A DNA stretch of 40,503 nt from Bacillota bacterium (GCA_022360435.1 JAKSCU010000259.1:1-40503); one strand, 5' to 3'. Counted from the first letter of the stretch, positions 15,614 through 25,384 are shown. Translations and numbers: made by a program. Notes: a model not told the origin generated them from the sequence alone.

Positions 15614-15668
15614 AAAAAAATGGATCAGGCGCTTTATGGTTTTAAAAAGTCGCCTGGTCCATTTTTTT
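15614..15668. terminator. Long bidirectional terminator hairpin
   Basis: An 18-base stem (15614-15631 with 15651-15668, one G/T wobble) has an A-run at one end and a T-run at the other, so it can stop transcription in both directions. It insulates the YkgJ-type gene from the genes to its left. Confidence 0.75.
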
Positions 15669-15799
15669 GATTTTTAAGCTGTTTACTTTTATTTTCTCCC
15701 CCTTTTGGCCGGGTTAAAGGAAAAAATAAATTTGTGTATAAATATAAGGGTTATAGACACGGTAATAGTGGCAACAGATATGAAAGGAGATGGCAAGCA

Positions 15800-16540
15800 G
15801 TGCTGCCTTTGAACAAACTGCACCAAGCCGTTAGCCAGGCCGGCGGAGAGGGACTGTTTGAAAAGCTCGAAGCTGTGTATGAGCAGGTTCCGGACACTGA
15901 GTGCGAAAAGTGCGCCATATGCTGTACAGTGCCGCAACCCGCCTATATTATTGAATACTTGAATATGTTTCGTTACGTGAACGCAAACATGCCCGGCCAG
16001 TGGCCGGACCTACTGGAAAGGGCTATTCGCTACTATTTTTTGGAATTGGTGGATGCCGGCCAGCGCTGCCCCTTTCTTGATTCCGACAATGCCTGCCGGG
16101 TTTACGAAGCAAGGCCGTTTACCTGTCGCATGTACGGGCTGTCGGGTAATAAAGTCAGCAGTGAGGATATGCGCGGTAATATGCAGTCGCTGGTGGAGAA
16201 GTACCGCCGGGAGCATGGCATCGAGCTGCCCGGGGAAATAGTTGATTTTGAATTGCCTCAATGCCAAAAGGTACGTATTGTGAACGGAAAAAACAAAAAA
16301 CCCCGGGAACTGGCTCCGCTTCTCATTGCCGATATAGGACTGTTGGAGCAGTTCTTTGTTCCTCCGCCGGTGTTGGACAGCCAATACACCTTTGTGCCTT
16401 ATGTGAATCATCTGGTGATGGGTGTGGTCAGCGAGGGGGCCAGGTTTCGGCGCGCCAGGGTAATGAAAGAGTACTTGGAATCCGGGCGTAGTGAACTGCT
16501 GGAAGGGTATGTAGAAAAATTTAGTCAATCCGGCATTTAA
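15800..16540 (+). CDS. YkgJ-family cysteine-cluster protein
   Basis: This frame encodes 246 residues from GTG 15800, chosen because AAAGGAG lies about eleven bases upstream; the frame is open further up to GTG 15734 but without a binding site. The protein has the YkgJ pattern: a CEKCAICC cluster near residues 35-42, then CPFLDSDNACRVYEARPFTCRMYG, giving eight cysteines likely to hold zinc or an iron-sulfur cluster. The family is common in anaerobes and has no established enzymatic function. The C-terminal third lacks cysteines and is predicted soluble. It stands alone between a terminator and the sat upstream region. Confidence 0.75.
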   Translation: MLPLNKLHQAVSQAGGEGLFEKLEAVYEQVPDTECEKCAICCTVPQPAYIIEYLNMFRYVNANMPGQWPDLLERAIRYYFLELVDAGQRCPFLDSDNACRVYEARPFTCRMYGLSGNKVSSEDMRGNMQSLVEKYRREHGIELPGEIVDFELPQCQKVRIVNGKNKKPRELAPLLIADIGLLEQFFVPPPVLDSQYTFVPYVNHLVMGVVSEGARFRRARVMKEYLESGRSELLEGYVEKFSQSGI

Positions 16541-17070
16541 AATAAAATACCCTAAACGCCGTTATGCCGAGCAAATACGCTGAAAAAGTCAAAAAATGTT
16601 GCGCTGCCACAGGGATTAAGGGCTTGTCAATGAATGATAAACATGCTATATTTTAATATAATAGTGAATGCAGGGGAAGGTATTATTGAATATGTGCTTA
16701 TATTCACAAAAACGGACATGTTTTGGTAGGCAATGCCAAAATATTTCACTTAGGTAAAAGGAGGAACATTACAGACCCGTGTCTAATTCCTTTAGTGTTT
16801 GGTTTCACAAATATTGTGGAAGAAATTGCAAGATTAAGATAAGATGTCAATTCATAAGGGCATAAACTCCAAACATAATATTAGCGTCCAGTCCTTTCTT
16901 GTAATAGCGTGTCCGCGACAAAAAAATGTCATTTGCCGGACAATCGATAGATTGTTCAAGTAAATAGATTTTATAGGGGTAAGGTGTTCGGGAGGTTGGG
17001 TTTTCATTGGGAACTTTTCTGTTCCCTGTTTGCAAAATTAAATTAAAATTAGTAGGAGGGAAAAGCACTT
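16541..17070. other. Upstream region of sat
   Basis: This gap of about 530 bases precedes the sulfate-reduction genes and must hold the sat promoter. I see small hairpins: a GACA/TGTC pair near 16917-16931, ACAATC-GATA-GATTGT near 16941-16957, and GGGAAC-TTTTCT-GTTCCC near 17009-17026. The last lies just ahead of the sat binding site AGGAGGG. No open frame with a credible start is present, and no consensus promoter pair stands out. Confidence 0.45.
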
Positions 17071-18309
17071 ATGGCATTACCGAAACCGCATGGTCCGGAG
17101 GGAAAACTGAAGCCTTTGCTTTTGTACGGGGCGGAAAGGAAAGCGGAAATCGAGCGAGCACAAGGCCTCCCCAAGGTTTACATGAGTTCAAGAGAAACAT
17201 CCGATGTTCTGATGCTGGGCATCGGCGCGTTTACCCCCCTGACTGGTTTTATGAAGAAGGATGATTATACCGGTTGTGTATTTGACCTTAAATTGAACAA
17301 CGGCGCCATGTGGCCCATGCCGGTTACACTTTCCATCACCGGCGCGGAAAAAGACGCCATCAGCCTGAACGCAAACATGGACGTGGCATTAATCGACAAG
17401 GCGTCCGGCGAACTTTACGCCACCATGACTGTTGAAGACATCTATACTTACGACAAGGAAGCCGAGTGTCGCGAAGTGTTCAAGACCCTGGACGCCGAAG
17501 GGCACCCCGGCGTGGCCAGTGTTATGAGTCAGGGTGAGTATAACCTGGGCGGCCCGATTAAGGTTCTCAACGAAGGCGTATATCCCCAAAAGTACCCCAA
17601 GTATTACCTCTATCCCGAAGAAGCCCGCAAGTTGTTTGAGTCCAAGGGTTGGTCCAATGTCGTGGCGTTTCAGACCAGGAACCCTATGCATCGCTCTCAC
17701 GAGTACCTGTGCAAGTTCGCCATGGAAAGCGGACTGGTGGACGGATGCTTCATCCACGCCATCGTCGGCGCCCTGAAACCCGGCGACATTCCTGGTGAAG
17801 TGCGCACCAAGTGCTATGAAGTGCTGGTGGAACACTACTTCCCGCAAGAAAATATCGCCCTTGGCGTGTATCCCATGGAAATGCGTTACGGCGGACCCCG
17901 GGAAGCTTTGTTGCACGCGGTATTCCGTCAGAACTGGGGCTGCAAGTACCTCATCGTCGGCCGCGACCATGCCGGCGTAGGCGACTACTACGGCCCCTTT
18001 GACGCCCAGACGATATTTAAAGAACTCTGGCCCGGCGCTCTGGAACTTGAGCCCATGCTGATTGCCTGGACCTTTTACTGCTACAAATGCCAGAGTATGG
18101 CCAGCCAGCGCACCTGCCCGCACGGGCCGGAAGATCGCTGCGTGGTCAGCGGCACCAAGTTCCGCCGTATGATGCAGGACGGCGAGGAGATTCCCATTGA
18201 GTTCGGTCGTCCCGAGGTCATGGAAATTCTGCGCGAATATTACAAAACCGCCGAAAAGGTTGAAATCAAGAAGGGCGCATACGAAGATATGCCCGGAACC
18301 AAAAAGTAA
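17071..18309 (+). CDS. sat: Sulfate adenylyltransferase (ATP sulfurylase), dissimilatory type
   Basis: The 412-residue protein catalyses ATP plus sulfate to adenosine 5'-phosphosulfate (APS) and pyrophosphate, the activation step of sulfate reduction. Visible motifs are QTRNPMHRSHEYL at about 201-213 (QxRNP and HxxH at the active site), GxLKPGD near 231, and VGRDHAGVGDYYGPFDAQ near 296-313. A Cys-rich stretch close to the end (CYKCQ...TCPHG...C) matches the metal-binding loop of homodimeric ATP sulfurylases from sulfate reducers. Length is normal for the family. The start ATG 17071 has AGGAGGG upstream. A 613-base gap precedes aprB, which is longer than usual inside one operon, so aprBA may have a second promoter. 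Confidence 0.97.
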   Translation: MALPKPHGPEGKLKPLLLYGAERKAEIERAQGLPKVYMSSRETSDVLMLGIGAFTPLTGFMKKDDYTGCVFDLKLNNGAMWPMPVTLSITGAEKDAISLNANMDVALIDKASGELYATMTVEDIYTYDKEAECREVFKTLDAEGHPGVASVMSQGEYNLGGPIKVLNEGVYPQKYPKYYLYPEEARKLFESKGWSNVVAFQTRNPMHRSHEYLCKFAMESGLVDGCFIHAIVGALKPGDIPGEVRTKCYEVLVEHYFPQENIALGVYPMEMRYGGPREALLHAVFRQNWGCKYLIVGRDHAGVGDYYGPFDAQTIFKELWPGALELEPMLIAWTFYCYKCQSMASQRTCPHGPEDRCVVSGTKFRRMMQDGEEIPIEFGRPEVMEILREYYKTAEKVEIKKGAYEDMPGTKK

Positions 18310-18922
18310 CACGCTTGACATGGGAGTACGAAGAGGATTCCGAAATGAGCCTCTCCAACAACTGGAATACTACCGGGTGCGCCAAGGGCGCGCCCGGCAA
18401 GCGGTACCTTCCTCCGGCGGATAAATTTGGCATGTGGCGAAAAATGTCGTAATTTCGGCTATAAAAAACAGGTTTTTAGCCGGGAGAGAAGAAGGAGCCG
18501 GATATTTAAGCGTCGAATGTCTAATTACTTTTTACGGCTTTTTTATACGGGGTCGTGCCAGGGAAAGAGACAGTTGTCACAAGAACGGGTCCCAGGAGTG
18601 AATACATTGTGCATCATCGTCGGTGAGGGCCGGGTCATACCGGAATCCAAGCGCCGCGACCCCGGGTTGCCAAAACAGCTATATTTTGCACAGTTCTTGG
18701 GGGAGGTGATTATAAAGGCCGCCGGGTGCAGCTATGAATCGCGCCCAGCGCAAGAAAAGACTCGATATTGCGGGTATTTTGGGGGAGAGGAAGGGTTGCA
18801 GTTAATTCTATGGTTCTTTTTGTCACCTCATTTGCCTAAGCGCCGGCTGGTAAGGCAATTATGCCGCTGTCGGTGCGTAGAAACCTTGTTTAATTAAAAT
18901 TTGGGAACGGGAGGTTGAATTA
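18310..18922. other. sat-aprB intergenic region with a GC-rich stem-loop
   Basis: Some 64 bases after sat lies an eleven-base-pair stem-loop (18373-18383 with 18387-18397, loop AAG, one G/T wobble) without a T-run, likely an mRNA 3' stabiliser or weak terminator. The remaining 500 bases contain no credible gene. A 156-codon frame from TTG 18427 has Cys/Arg-rich composition and no matching binding site. A new promoter for aprBA is expected here, but no consensus pair is obvious. Confidence 0.5.
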
Positions 18923-19366
18923 ATGCCAACTTTTGTAATGACCGAAAAATGTGACGGCTGCAAGGGTCAGGACAAAACCGCTTGCATGTACGCATGCCCC
19001 AACGACTTGATGGTGTTGGATAAGGAATCCATGAAGGCCAACAACCGTGACCCCTGGGCCTGTTGGGAATGCCTTTGCTGTGCCAAGGCCTGCCCTCAGC
19101 AAGCCATGGACCTGCGCGGTTATGCCGACTTTGTCCCCATGGGCGCCACTGCAACTCCTCTGAGAGGTTCCGACAGCATTATGTGGACCATCAAGTTCAG
19201 GGACGGGATGGTCAAGCGCTTTAAATTCCCCATCCGGACCACTGAAGAAGGCACCGCCGTGCCCGACGGCGGATACCCGGCCGACCAGGACAATCTGAAC
19301 GACGAGACCCTGTGCACCGAGCCGGCTTCCTTGCTGATGGACGCTGTGCCCACCATGAAAAAATAA
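18923..19366 (+). CDS. aprB: Adenylylsulfate reductase beta subunit (iron-sulfur)
   Basis: This 147-residue electron-transfer subunit carries two [4Fe-4S] clusters. The ligands are visible as Cys10, 13, 21, 25 (with the long insert KGQDKTA typical of AprB) and Cys47, 50, 53, 57. The C-terminal half (about 65-147) forms the beta-sheet and tail that wrap around AprA. It passes electrons from the Qmo-type donor to the FAD of AprA in the cytoplasm. The start ATG 18923 has GGGAGG upstream. aprA follows after 54 bases, the conserved aprBA order. Confidence 0.97.
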   Translation: MPTFVMTEKCDGCKGQDKTACMYACPNDLMVLDKESMKANNRDPWACWECLCCAKACPQQAMDLRGYADFVPMGATATPLRGSDSIMWTIKFRDGMVKRFKFPIRTTEEGTAVPDGGYPADQDNLNDETLCTEPASLLMDAVPTMKK

Positions 19367-19420
19367 TTGCACTCCCAATACGGGGTTTGATAAAGAACTT
19401 AACGGAGGAGGTTAATACTA

Positions 19421-21301
19421 ATGCCGATGAATTTTGAAACTGTTGAAGTAACCACAGATTTTCTTATTGTAGGCGGTGGCATGGCATCCTGTGGCGCGGC
19501 CGTGGAAGCTGTGCACTGGGCGAAGAAACACGGCCTGAAAACTACCCTGGTTGACAAGGCTTCCGTGGATCGTTCCGGCGCGGTGGCCATGGGTCTCTCG
19601 GCTATCAACCAGTATCTTGGCGTGGGTAAAGGCAAAAACACCGTGGAGCAGTATGTTGAGTATGTGCGCCAGGATCTGATGGGCGTTGCCCGTGACGACC
19701 TGGTTTACAATATTGCCCGCCACGTTGACGGTTCCGTGCACCTGTTTGAAAAGTGGGGCCTGCCCATTTGGAAAACCGAAGATGGCGAGTATGTAAATGA
19801 AGGCCGCTGGCAAATCATGCTCAACGGTGAATCCTACAAGGTCATCGTGGCGGAAGCCGCCAAGAACGCCCTGGGCATGGACAATATTTACGAGCGTATC
19901 TTCATTATCGAACCGCTGCTGGACGGCGACCGGATTGCCGGGGCTGTTGGTTTCAGCGTGCGGGAAAATAAATTCTACGTTTTCAAGGCCAAAGCTGTTC
20001 TGGCCGCCATGGGCGGTGCGGTAGGCGTGTTCAAGCCCCGTTCCACCGGTGAAGGTCTGGGTCGTTCCTGGTATCCTCCTTTCAGCACCGGCTCCAGCGC
20101 ATACTTCACCATTCGCGCCGGCGCGGAAATGACCTGTCAGGAAGTGCGCTTCATTCCGGTACGCTTTAAGGATGCTTACGGTCCGGTTGGCGCCTGGTTC
20201 CTGCTGTTCAAATCCAGGGCCATCAGCGCCCTCGGTGGCGAGTATATGGTCGAGCGCCGCGACGAGCTGCAAAACTGGGCTCCTTACGGCCTGGTCAAAC
20301 CCATCCCGGCCAACCTGCGCAACTACCTCGGCATGCTGGATGTCAGCGAAGGCAAAGGTCCCCTCATGATGATGACCAACGAAGCCATCGCCAAGCTGGC
20401 CGAGAAGTATAAAGACGATCCCAAGGCTTTCAAGAAGAAAATGAAGGAACTGGAATCCGAAGCTTGGGAAGACTTCCTTGATATGACCATCTCCCAGGCC
20501 CTGCTGTGGGCGGCCACCAACACCCAGCCCGAAGAGAAGCCTTCGGAGATCGCCGCCGCCGAACCGTACTTCATCGGTTCCCACTCCGGCGCATCCGGCG
20601 CCTGGGTATCCGGTCCCGAGGACATCGCTCCGCCCGAGTATTTCTGGGGCTATGCCAGCATGACCACCGTCAAGGGTCTGTTTGCCGCCGGCGACGCTTC
20701 CGGCGCTTCCAGCCACAAATTCTCCTCGGGTTCCCACGCTGAGGGCCGTATTGCCGCCAAGGCAGCCATCAAGTATATCGTGGAGAACAACGAGCAGCCC
20801 AACGTGGACATGGCCAAGGTGGAAGAACTGAAAGCCAAGGCTTACAAGCCGCTGGAGCTGTTTGAAGAGAACAAGGGCTTTACCACCGACCCCGAAGTGA
20901 ACCCGGCTTACATCAAGCCCAGGATGTTCATGTTCCGTCTCCAAAAGATGATGGATGAGTATGTGGGCGGCGTGAGCGCGAACTTCAGCACCAACACGCC
21001 CAACCTGGAAAGGGCCATGGAGTTGCTCGCCTTTCTTAAGGAAGACTCCGAGAAACTGGCTGCCGCCGACCTGCATGAGTTGATGAGATGCTGGGAGAAC
21101 ATCCACCGGATGTGGCAAGCCGAGTCTCATGTTCGCACCGTGATGTTCCGTGAAGAAACCCGTTGGCCGGGTTACTACTACCGCGCCGACTACCCGAAAA
21201 TGGACGAGGAGAATTGGCTGTCCTTCGTCAACATCAAATGGGATCCGAACACCGGCGAGTGGGACGTATTTAAAAAGCCCATAATTCGTCTGGAAGTCTA
21301 A
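19421..21301 (+). CDS. aprA: Adenylylsulfate reductase alpha subunit (FAD)
   Basis: The 626-residue catalytic subunit reduces APS to sulfite and AMP. It belongs to the fumarate reductase/succinate dehydrogenase flavoprotein family. The dinucleotide site FLIVGGGMASCGAAVEAV is at about 10-27, followed by DKASVDRSGAVAMGLSAINQYLG. The FAD-domain close AGDASGASSHKFSSGSHAEGRIAAKAA lies at about 420-448. The C-terminal helical domain and the end KWDPNTGEWDVFKKP are typical of AprA. Length and all landmarks match the family. The start ATG 19421 has GGAGGAGG upstream. A GC-rich hairpin follows the gene, and qmoA starts 393 bases later. Confidence 0.97.
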   Translation: MPMNFETVEVTTDFLIVGGGMASCGAAVEAVHWAKKHGLKTTLVDKASVDRSGAVAMGLSAINQYLGVGKGKNTVEQYVEYVRQDLMGVARDDLVYNIARHVDGSVHLFEKWGLPIWKTEDGEYVNEGRWQIMLNGESYKVIVAEAAKNALGMDNIYERIFIIEPLLDGDRIAGAVGFSVRENKFYVFKAKAVLAAMGGAVGVFKPRSTGEGLGRSWYPPFSTGSSAYFTIRAGAEMTCQEVRFIPVRFKDAYGPVGAWFLLFKSRAISALGGEYMVERRDELQNWAPYGLVKPIPANLRNYLGMLDVSEGKGPLMMMTNEAIAKLAEKYKDDPKAFKKKMKELESEAWEDFLDMTISQALLWAATNTQPEEKPSEIAAAEPYFIGSHSGASGAWVSGPEDIAPPEYFWGYASMTTVKGLFAAGDASGASSHKFSSGSHAEGRIAAKAAIKYIVENNEQPNVDMAKVEELKAKAYKPLELFEENKGFTTDPEVNPAYIKPRMFMFRLQKMMDEYVGGVSANFSTNTPNLERAMELLAFLKEDSEKLAAADLHELMRCWENIHRMWQAESHVRTVMFREETRWPGYYYRADYPKMDEENWLSFVNIKWDPNTGEWDVFKKPIIRLEV

Positions 21302-21694
21302 TCAGATAACCAATAGTTGATCTCACCCCATGTCCCGGGCGAGATCGGTAACTTTACGCATTGTGCCATCCACGGCGCAAAGGGCCCGTGGCTTCGGCCA
21401 CGGGCTTGGCGCTGTGCTTAAAACGGCGGCATGTCAAAGTTGCGATAGCAGCCCTGGCTGGTACTCACTTGGGGACTGGGCGTTAATTTTACGGAGAGTG
21501 GACCACTATACCAGGCGTCCTTGCGGGTTGCCTGGAGTTTTTTTTCAGTGAAATGTCCCAATTTTATGTATAAGAAAATAGTGATTTAAGTTTTTTGTTT
21601 AAATTGTCGCGCAATTGCTAAACCGGACGATTGTCATTCGGTAGAATAGAGCAGGCAGAAAAATCTACACGGGAGAATGGCGTGGTGATAAATT
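21302..21694. other. aprA-qmoA intergenic region
   Basis: This holds a small hairpin right after aprA (GATCTC 21320-21325 with GAGATC 21341-21346), the strong stem-loop listed at 21375-21412, and about 280 bases to qmoA without a supported gene. The part next to qmoA is AT-rich and could hold a second promoter; I see no convincing consensus pair. Confidence 0.4.
21375..21412 (+). terminator. GC-rich stem-loop after aprA
   Basis: GCCCGTGGC (21384-21392) and GCCACGGGC (21397-21405) form a perfect nine-base stem closed by a TTCG tetraloop, extended by GCGC/GCGC outside a small internal loop. No T-run follows, so it may be a partial terminator or a stabiliser that makes aprBA mRNA more abundant than the qmo mRNA. 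Confidence 0.6.
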
Positions 21695-22954
21695 ATGGCA
21701 AATAAAAGCATATTGGTTGTGGGAGGGGGAATAAGCGGCCTGACTGCTGCTCTGGAAGCGGCCGAAGCAGGCTGTGAGGTTTATATTGTGGAAAAGAACC
21801 CGTACCTGGGGGGACGGGTAACCCAGATTAACCAGTATTTTCCCAAGCTGTGCCCACCCAACTGTGGGTTGGAAATCAATTTCCAGCGCATCAGGAACAA
21901 CCCCCGGATTAACTTCTTTACCATGGCGGAAGTGGAAAACATCTCCGGCCAGGAAGGCGATTTCAGCGTGACGGTTAAACTGAACCCCCGTTACGTGAAC
22001 GAAAATTGTACCGGCTGTGGCAAGTGCGTGGATGCTTGCCCGGCGGAGATAGACAATCCATTTAACTACGGGATGAATAAAATCAAGGCCATCCATTTAC
22101 CCCACGATTTTGCTTTCCCCATGCGATACGTTATTAACGCCGACGCATGCAAGGAAGCGGGATGCGCGGGTAAGTGCGCCGAGGTTTGCGAGTACAAAGC
22201 CATCGAGCCCGACATGCAGCCCAAGACCATGAACCTGAACGTGGGCGCAATCGTGTGGGCCACCGGCTGGGAACCTTACGACGCCAACAAGCTTAGTTAC
22301 TACGGGTACGGCCGGTACAAGGACGTCATTACCAACGTAATAATGGAGCGGATGGCCGCCATGGACGGACCCACATCGGGCAAAATCGTCCGCCCGTCGG
22401 GCGGCAAGGAAATCAATAGTATTGCTTTTGTCCAGTGTGCCGGTTCCCGGGATGAGAATCATCTCAAGGCCTGTTCCTCGGTTTGCTGCCTGGCAACCCT
22501 GAAACATGCCACCTACGTGCGAGAACAGTACCCCGAAGCCCAGATTGATATTTATTATATCGACATCAGGGCCCGGGGCAAGAACGAAGACTTTTTCACC
22601 AGGGTGCAGGAAGCGGCCGGCATTAATTTAATCAAGGGCAAGGCCGGCGAAATTGAAGCAGATTCCGACACCGGCCAGTTGGTTGTAATTGCCGAGGACC
22701 AGGATACGCAACAGGTGGCCAGGAAAAGTTACGACCTGGTGGTATTGGCCACCGGCATGGAGCCATCCACCGCAACAGCACCGATCCCGACGGATATGGC
22801 CTATGATGAGGACGGTTTCGTGGTGCCGGGTGCGGGGACTGCCGGTATCGTGGCCACCGGATGTGTCAAAAACCCGTTGGATGTGGCCGCCGCTGTGAGA
22901 GATGCTACCGCCGCAGCGCTTAAGGCCATCCAATCGACAGTGAGGGGGCAGTAG
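21695..22954 (+). CDS. qmoA: QmoA, HdrA-like flavoprotein of the quinone-interacting membrane-bound oxidoreductase complex
   Basis: The 419-residue protein is an HdrA-type flavoprotein. An FAD site is at the N-terminus (ILVVGGGISGLTAALEAAEAG, about 5-25), followed by the HdrA motif NPYLGGRVTQ. A cysteine-rich insert at about 107-170 reads CTGCGKCVDACP and CKEAGCAGKCAEVCEYKA and likely binds iron-sulfur clusters. The segments VQCAGSRDENH and VVLATGMEPS are shared with HdrA. Together with QmoB it carries electrons to AprBA. The start ATG 21695 has no strong binding site immediately before it (GGGAGA lies further upstream). qmoB begins two bases after the stop, so the two are translationally coupled. 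Confidence 0.92.
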   Translation: MANKSILVVGGGISGLTAALEAAEAGCEVYIVEKNPYLGGRVTQINQYFPKLCPPNCGLEINFQRIRNNPRINFFTMAEVENISGQEGDFSVTVKLNPRYVNENCTGCGKCVDACPAEIDNPFNYGMNKIKAIHLPHDFAFPMRYVINADACKEAGCAGKCAEVCEYKAIEPDMQPKTMNLNVGAIVWATGWEPYDANKLSYYGYGRYKDVITNVIMERMAAMDGPTSGKIVRPSGGKEINSIAFVQCAGSRDENHLKACSSVCCLATLKHATYVREQYPEAQIDIYYIDIRARGKNEDFFTRVQEAAGINLIKGKAGEIEADSDTGQLVVIAEDQDTQQVARKSYDLVVLATGMEPSTATAPIPTDMAYDEDGFVVPGAGTAGIVATGCVKNPLDVAAAVRDATAAALKAIQSTVRGQ

Positions 22955-22956
22955 CG

Positions 22957-25161
22957 ATGGAGAAAAAAATAGCCGTATATATTTGCACAGGCTGTGGAAT
23001 TGGGGATGCCCTGGACATCGATGCCCTGTCCAAGGTGGCGACGGGTGAATTCAAAGTGCCGATTTGTAAGAACGACGAGCAGCTTTGTGGCTCGGAAGGC
23101 GTAAACTTGATTAAGCAGGACATTGAGAGCGAGAGCGTGGACACCGTCGTTATCGCCGGATGTTCCGCCAGGGTTAACTTCGACGTGTTTGCATTTGGAT
23201 CGGACAAGATTGTGGAGCGGGTCAACCTGCGCGAGCAGGTAATCTGGTGTCATACCGCGGGCGACGAGGACACCCAGATGCTGGCCGAGGACAACCTGCG
23301 CATGGGTCTGGTCAAGCAAAAAAATATGAGCGTGCCGGAGCCTTACCAGGTGGAAAACTTTTCCCGCGGCATTCTGGTGGTGGGCGGCGGCCTGGCCGGC
23401 CTTACCGCCGCGCTGGAATCGGCCAAAGCCGGTTATTCCGTCGTGCTGGTGGAAAAGGAAGCCGAGTTGGGCGGCTACGTGGGCAATATGTACAAGCAGG
23501 TGCCTTTGAAGCCCCCGTTCACCGACCTGGAAGAGAACTGTATTTCCGCCTTGGTCAAGGCTGTGGAGGACGCCGGAGTCAAAATTTACAAATCGGCCAC
23601 CGTTGAAAATACCGCCGGCGCGCCGGGCATGTTTGACGCGACTATCAAAACCGCCGACGGCACCGCCGAAGAGCGGGTTGGCGCCATTGTGCTGGCCACC
23701 GGCGCCAAGTCCTACGAAGCCGATAAACTGGCGCACCTTGGCTTTGGCAAGTTTGATAATGTGATTACCCAGCCCATGTTTGAAGAACTGGCAGTCGCCG
23801 GTAAGTTGGAGGCCGGCAAAGTGGCCTTTATCCAGTGCGCCGGATCCAGGGACACGGAGCACCTGCCTTACTGTTCGGCGGCATGTTGTATCGAGTCTAT
23901 GAAACAAGCCCTGTATGTAAAGGAAAAGAACCCCGAGGCCAATATTTACGTATACTACAAGGATATCAGATCCAATGGGCAGTATGAACACTTTTATATG
24001 AAAGCCCAGCAGGAAGGTGTTATATTTATCAAGGGCGACGTCACTGCAATTACCGAAGAAGACGGCAAGCTGGCCATTGAGGCTGATGACAAGACCATGG
24101 GCACCACCTCTTTGGCCGACGAGTTTGACTATGTGGTGCTGGCCAACGGCATGGTACCCACTGCGGCGCTGGGCGAGCTGGTGGAAGAAGCGCCTGCCGA
24201 GGATGAAGCGGCGGCGTCCGACGAACCCAATGCAACCACTGCGCCGGTAATCAAGTCCAACCTGTTGAATCTGGCTTACCGGCAGGGCCCGGAGTTGCCG
24301 GCGCTGAAATACGGCTTCCCGGATTCCCACTATATCTGTTTCCCGTATGAAACCAGGCGCACCGGCGTCTACGCAGCCGGCGTGGTGCGGGCGCCCATGG
24401 ATATGCTTTCGGCGGTGGAAGACGCCGCCGGCGCCGCCATGAAGGCCATCCAGTGCATTGAAGCCACCGAGAAGGGGGAAGCGGTGCACCCGCGTTCCGG
24501 CGATATGTCCTTCCCGGAATTCAACATGAACCGCTGCACCCAGTGCAAACGGTGCACCGAGGAATGCCCCTTCGGCGCCATCAACGAAGACGAAAAAGCC
24601 AACCCGCTGCCCAATCCGTCCCGTTGCAGAAGGTGCGGCACATGCATGGGCGCTTGCCCCGAACGGATCATTTCCTTTAAGAACTACTCGGTGCCTATGA
24701 TCGGCAACATGGTCAAAACCATCGAGGTGCCCGAGGAAGACGAAGAAAAGCCCAGGATCCTAATTTTTGCCTGTGAGAACGACGCCATACCGGCTTTGGA
24801 CATGGCCGGCATCAACCGTTTGCAGTATAATTCCTGGGTCAGGATTATCCCGTTGCGCTGCCTTGGTTCCCTCAACCTGGTGTGGATTAACGACGCCATG
24901 GGTCGGGGATTTGACGGCGTGCTGCTGATGGGCTGCAAGCACGGCGACGATTACCAGTGCCACTTCATGAAGGGCAGCGAGCTTGCGGAAATCCGCCTGT
25001 CCAAGATTTCCGAAACCCTGGACCGCCTGGGTCTGGAGTCGGATCGGGTGCGAGCCACCACGGTGAACATCACGGATTACGACAAAATTCCGGCTATGCT
25101 GGACGAGTTCGCCGAGGAGTTGGAAGAACTGGGTCCGAACCCGATGAAGGATTTCCAGTAA
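22957..25161 (+). CDS. qmoB: QmoB, HdrA-like flavoprotein with ferredoxin and MvhD-like domains
   Basis: The 734-residue protein has four parts. There is an HdrA N-terminal domain with its own Cys residues (about 1-125), then an FAD domain starting ILVVGGGLAGLTAALESAKAG (about 140-160). A two-cluster ferredoxin domain (CTQCKRCTEECP and CRRCGTCMGACP, about 527-570) follows, then an MvhD/FlpD-type domain to the end (FACENDA, IPLRCLGSLN, MGCKHGDDYQC). This matches QmoB. The MvhD-like part is the place where such proteins couple to hydrogenases or formate dehydrogenases, so electron confurcation or bifurcation is possible. The start ATG 22957 is two bases after the qmoA stop. The gap to hdrC is 262 bases and contains a stem-loop. 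Confidence 0.92.
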   Translation: MEKKIAVYICTGCGIGDALDIDALSKVATGEFKVPICKNDEQLCGSEGVNLIKQDIESESVDTVVIAGCSARVNFDVFAFGSDKIVERVNLREQVIWCHTAGDEDTQMLAEDNLRMGLVKQKNMSVPEPYQVENFSRGILVVGGGLAGLTAALESAKAGYSVVLVEKEAELGGYVGNMYKQVPLKPPFTDLEENCISALVKAVEDAGVKIYKSATVENTAGAPGMFDATIKTADGTAEERVGAIVLATGAKSYEADKLAHLGFGKFDNVITQPMFEELAVAGKLEAGKVAFIQCAGSRDTEHLPYCSAACCIESMKQALYVKEKNPEANIYVYYKDIRSNGQYEHFYMKAQQEGVIFIKGDVTAITEEDGKLAIEADDKTMGTTSLADEFDYVVLANGMVPTAALGELVEEAPAEDEAAASDEPNATTAPVIKSNLLNLAYRQGPELPALKYGFPDSHYICFPYETRRTGVYAAGVVRAPMDMLSAVEDAAGAAMKAIQCIEATEKGEAVHPRSGDMSFPEFNMNRCTQCKRCTEECPFGAINEDEKANPLPNPSRCRRCGTCMGACPERIISFKNYSVPMIGNMVKTIEVPEEDEEKPRILIFACENDAIPALDMAGINRLQYNSWVRIIPLRCLGSLNLVWINDAMGRGFDGVLLMGCKHGDDYQCHFMKGSELAEIRLSKISETLDRLGLESDRVRATTVNITDYDKIPAMLDEFAEELEELGPNPMKDFQ

Positions 25162-25363
25162 GCGGAATAGGGACGACCTTGTAAATGTGAATGGACATAC
25201 CTCCTCTCTTAGGGGCAATAAATAGGGTGGGGGGATGTACTTCATAGTGTGGCAGGGTAGACACCCACGCATTAGAGGTTGCAATATCTGAATATGGCAT
25301 ATCCCTCCAATTCCTGGGAGGTTCCGCCTGGGTGGTATCCGCCGGTTGCTTTAGATAAAAAAA

Positions 25364-25384
25364 GGGCGGCTAAAACAGCCGCCC
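25364..25384. promoter_or_regulatory. Stem-loop between qmoB and hdrC
   Basis: GGGCGGC (25364-25370) pairs perfectly with GCCGCCC (25378-25384). A seven-A run precedes it, so it would terminate minus-strand transcription. On the plus strand there is no T-run, and it may instead mark mRNA processing before hdrC. Confidence 0.45.

Noticed and set aside
18427-18897. 156-codon frame between sat and aprB
   Set aside because: Begins with TTG without a binding site, is Cys/Arg-rich with no domain features, and covers a region expected to be regulatory.
19418-21130. Long minus-strand open frame opposite aprA
   Set aside because: It is the antisense shadow of aprA caused by codon bias; no binding site and no recognisable domain.
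22801-24489. 562-codon minus-strand frame opposite qmoA/qmoB
   Set aside because: Shadow of highly expressed genes; His/Gly-rich composition typical of antisense frames.
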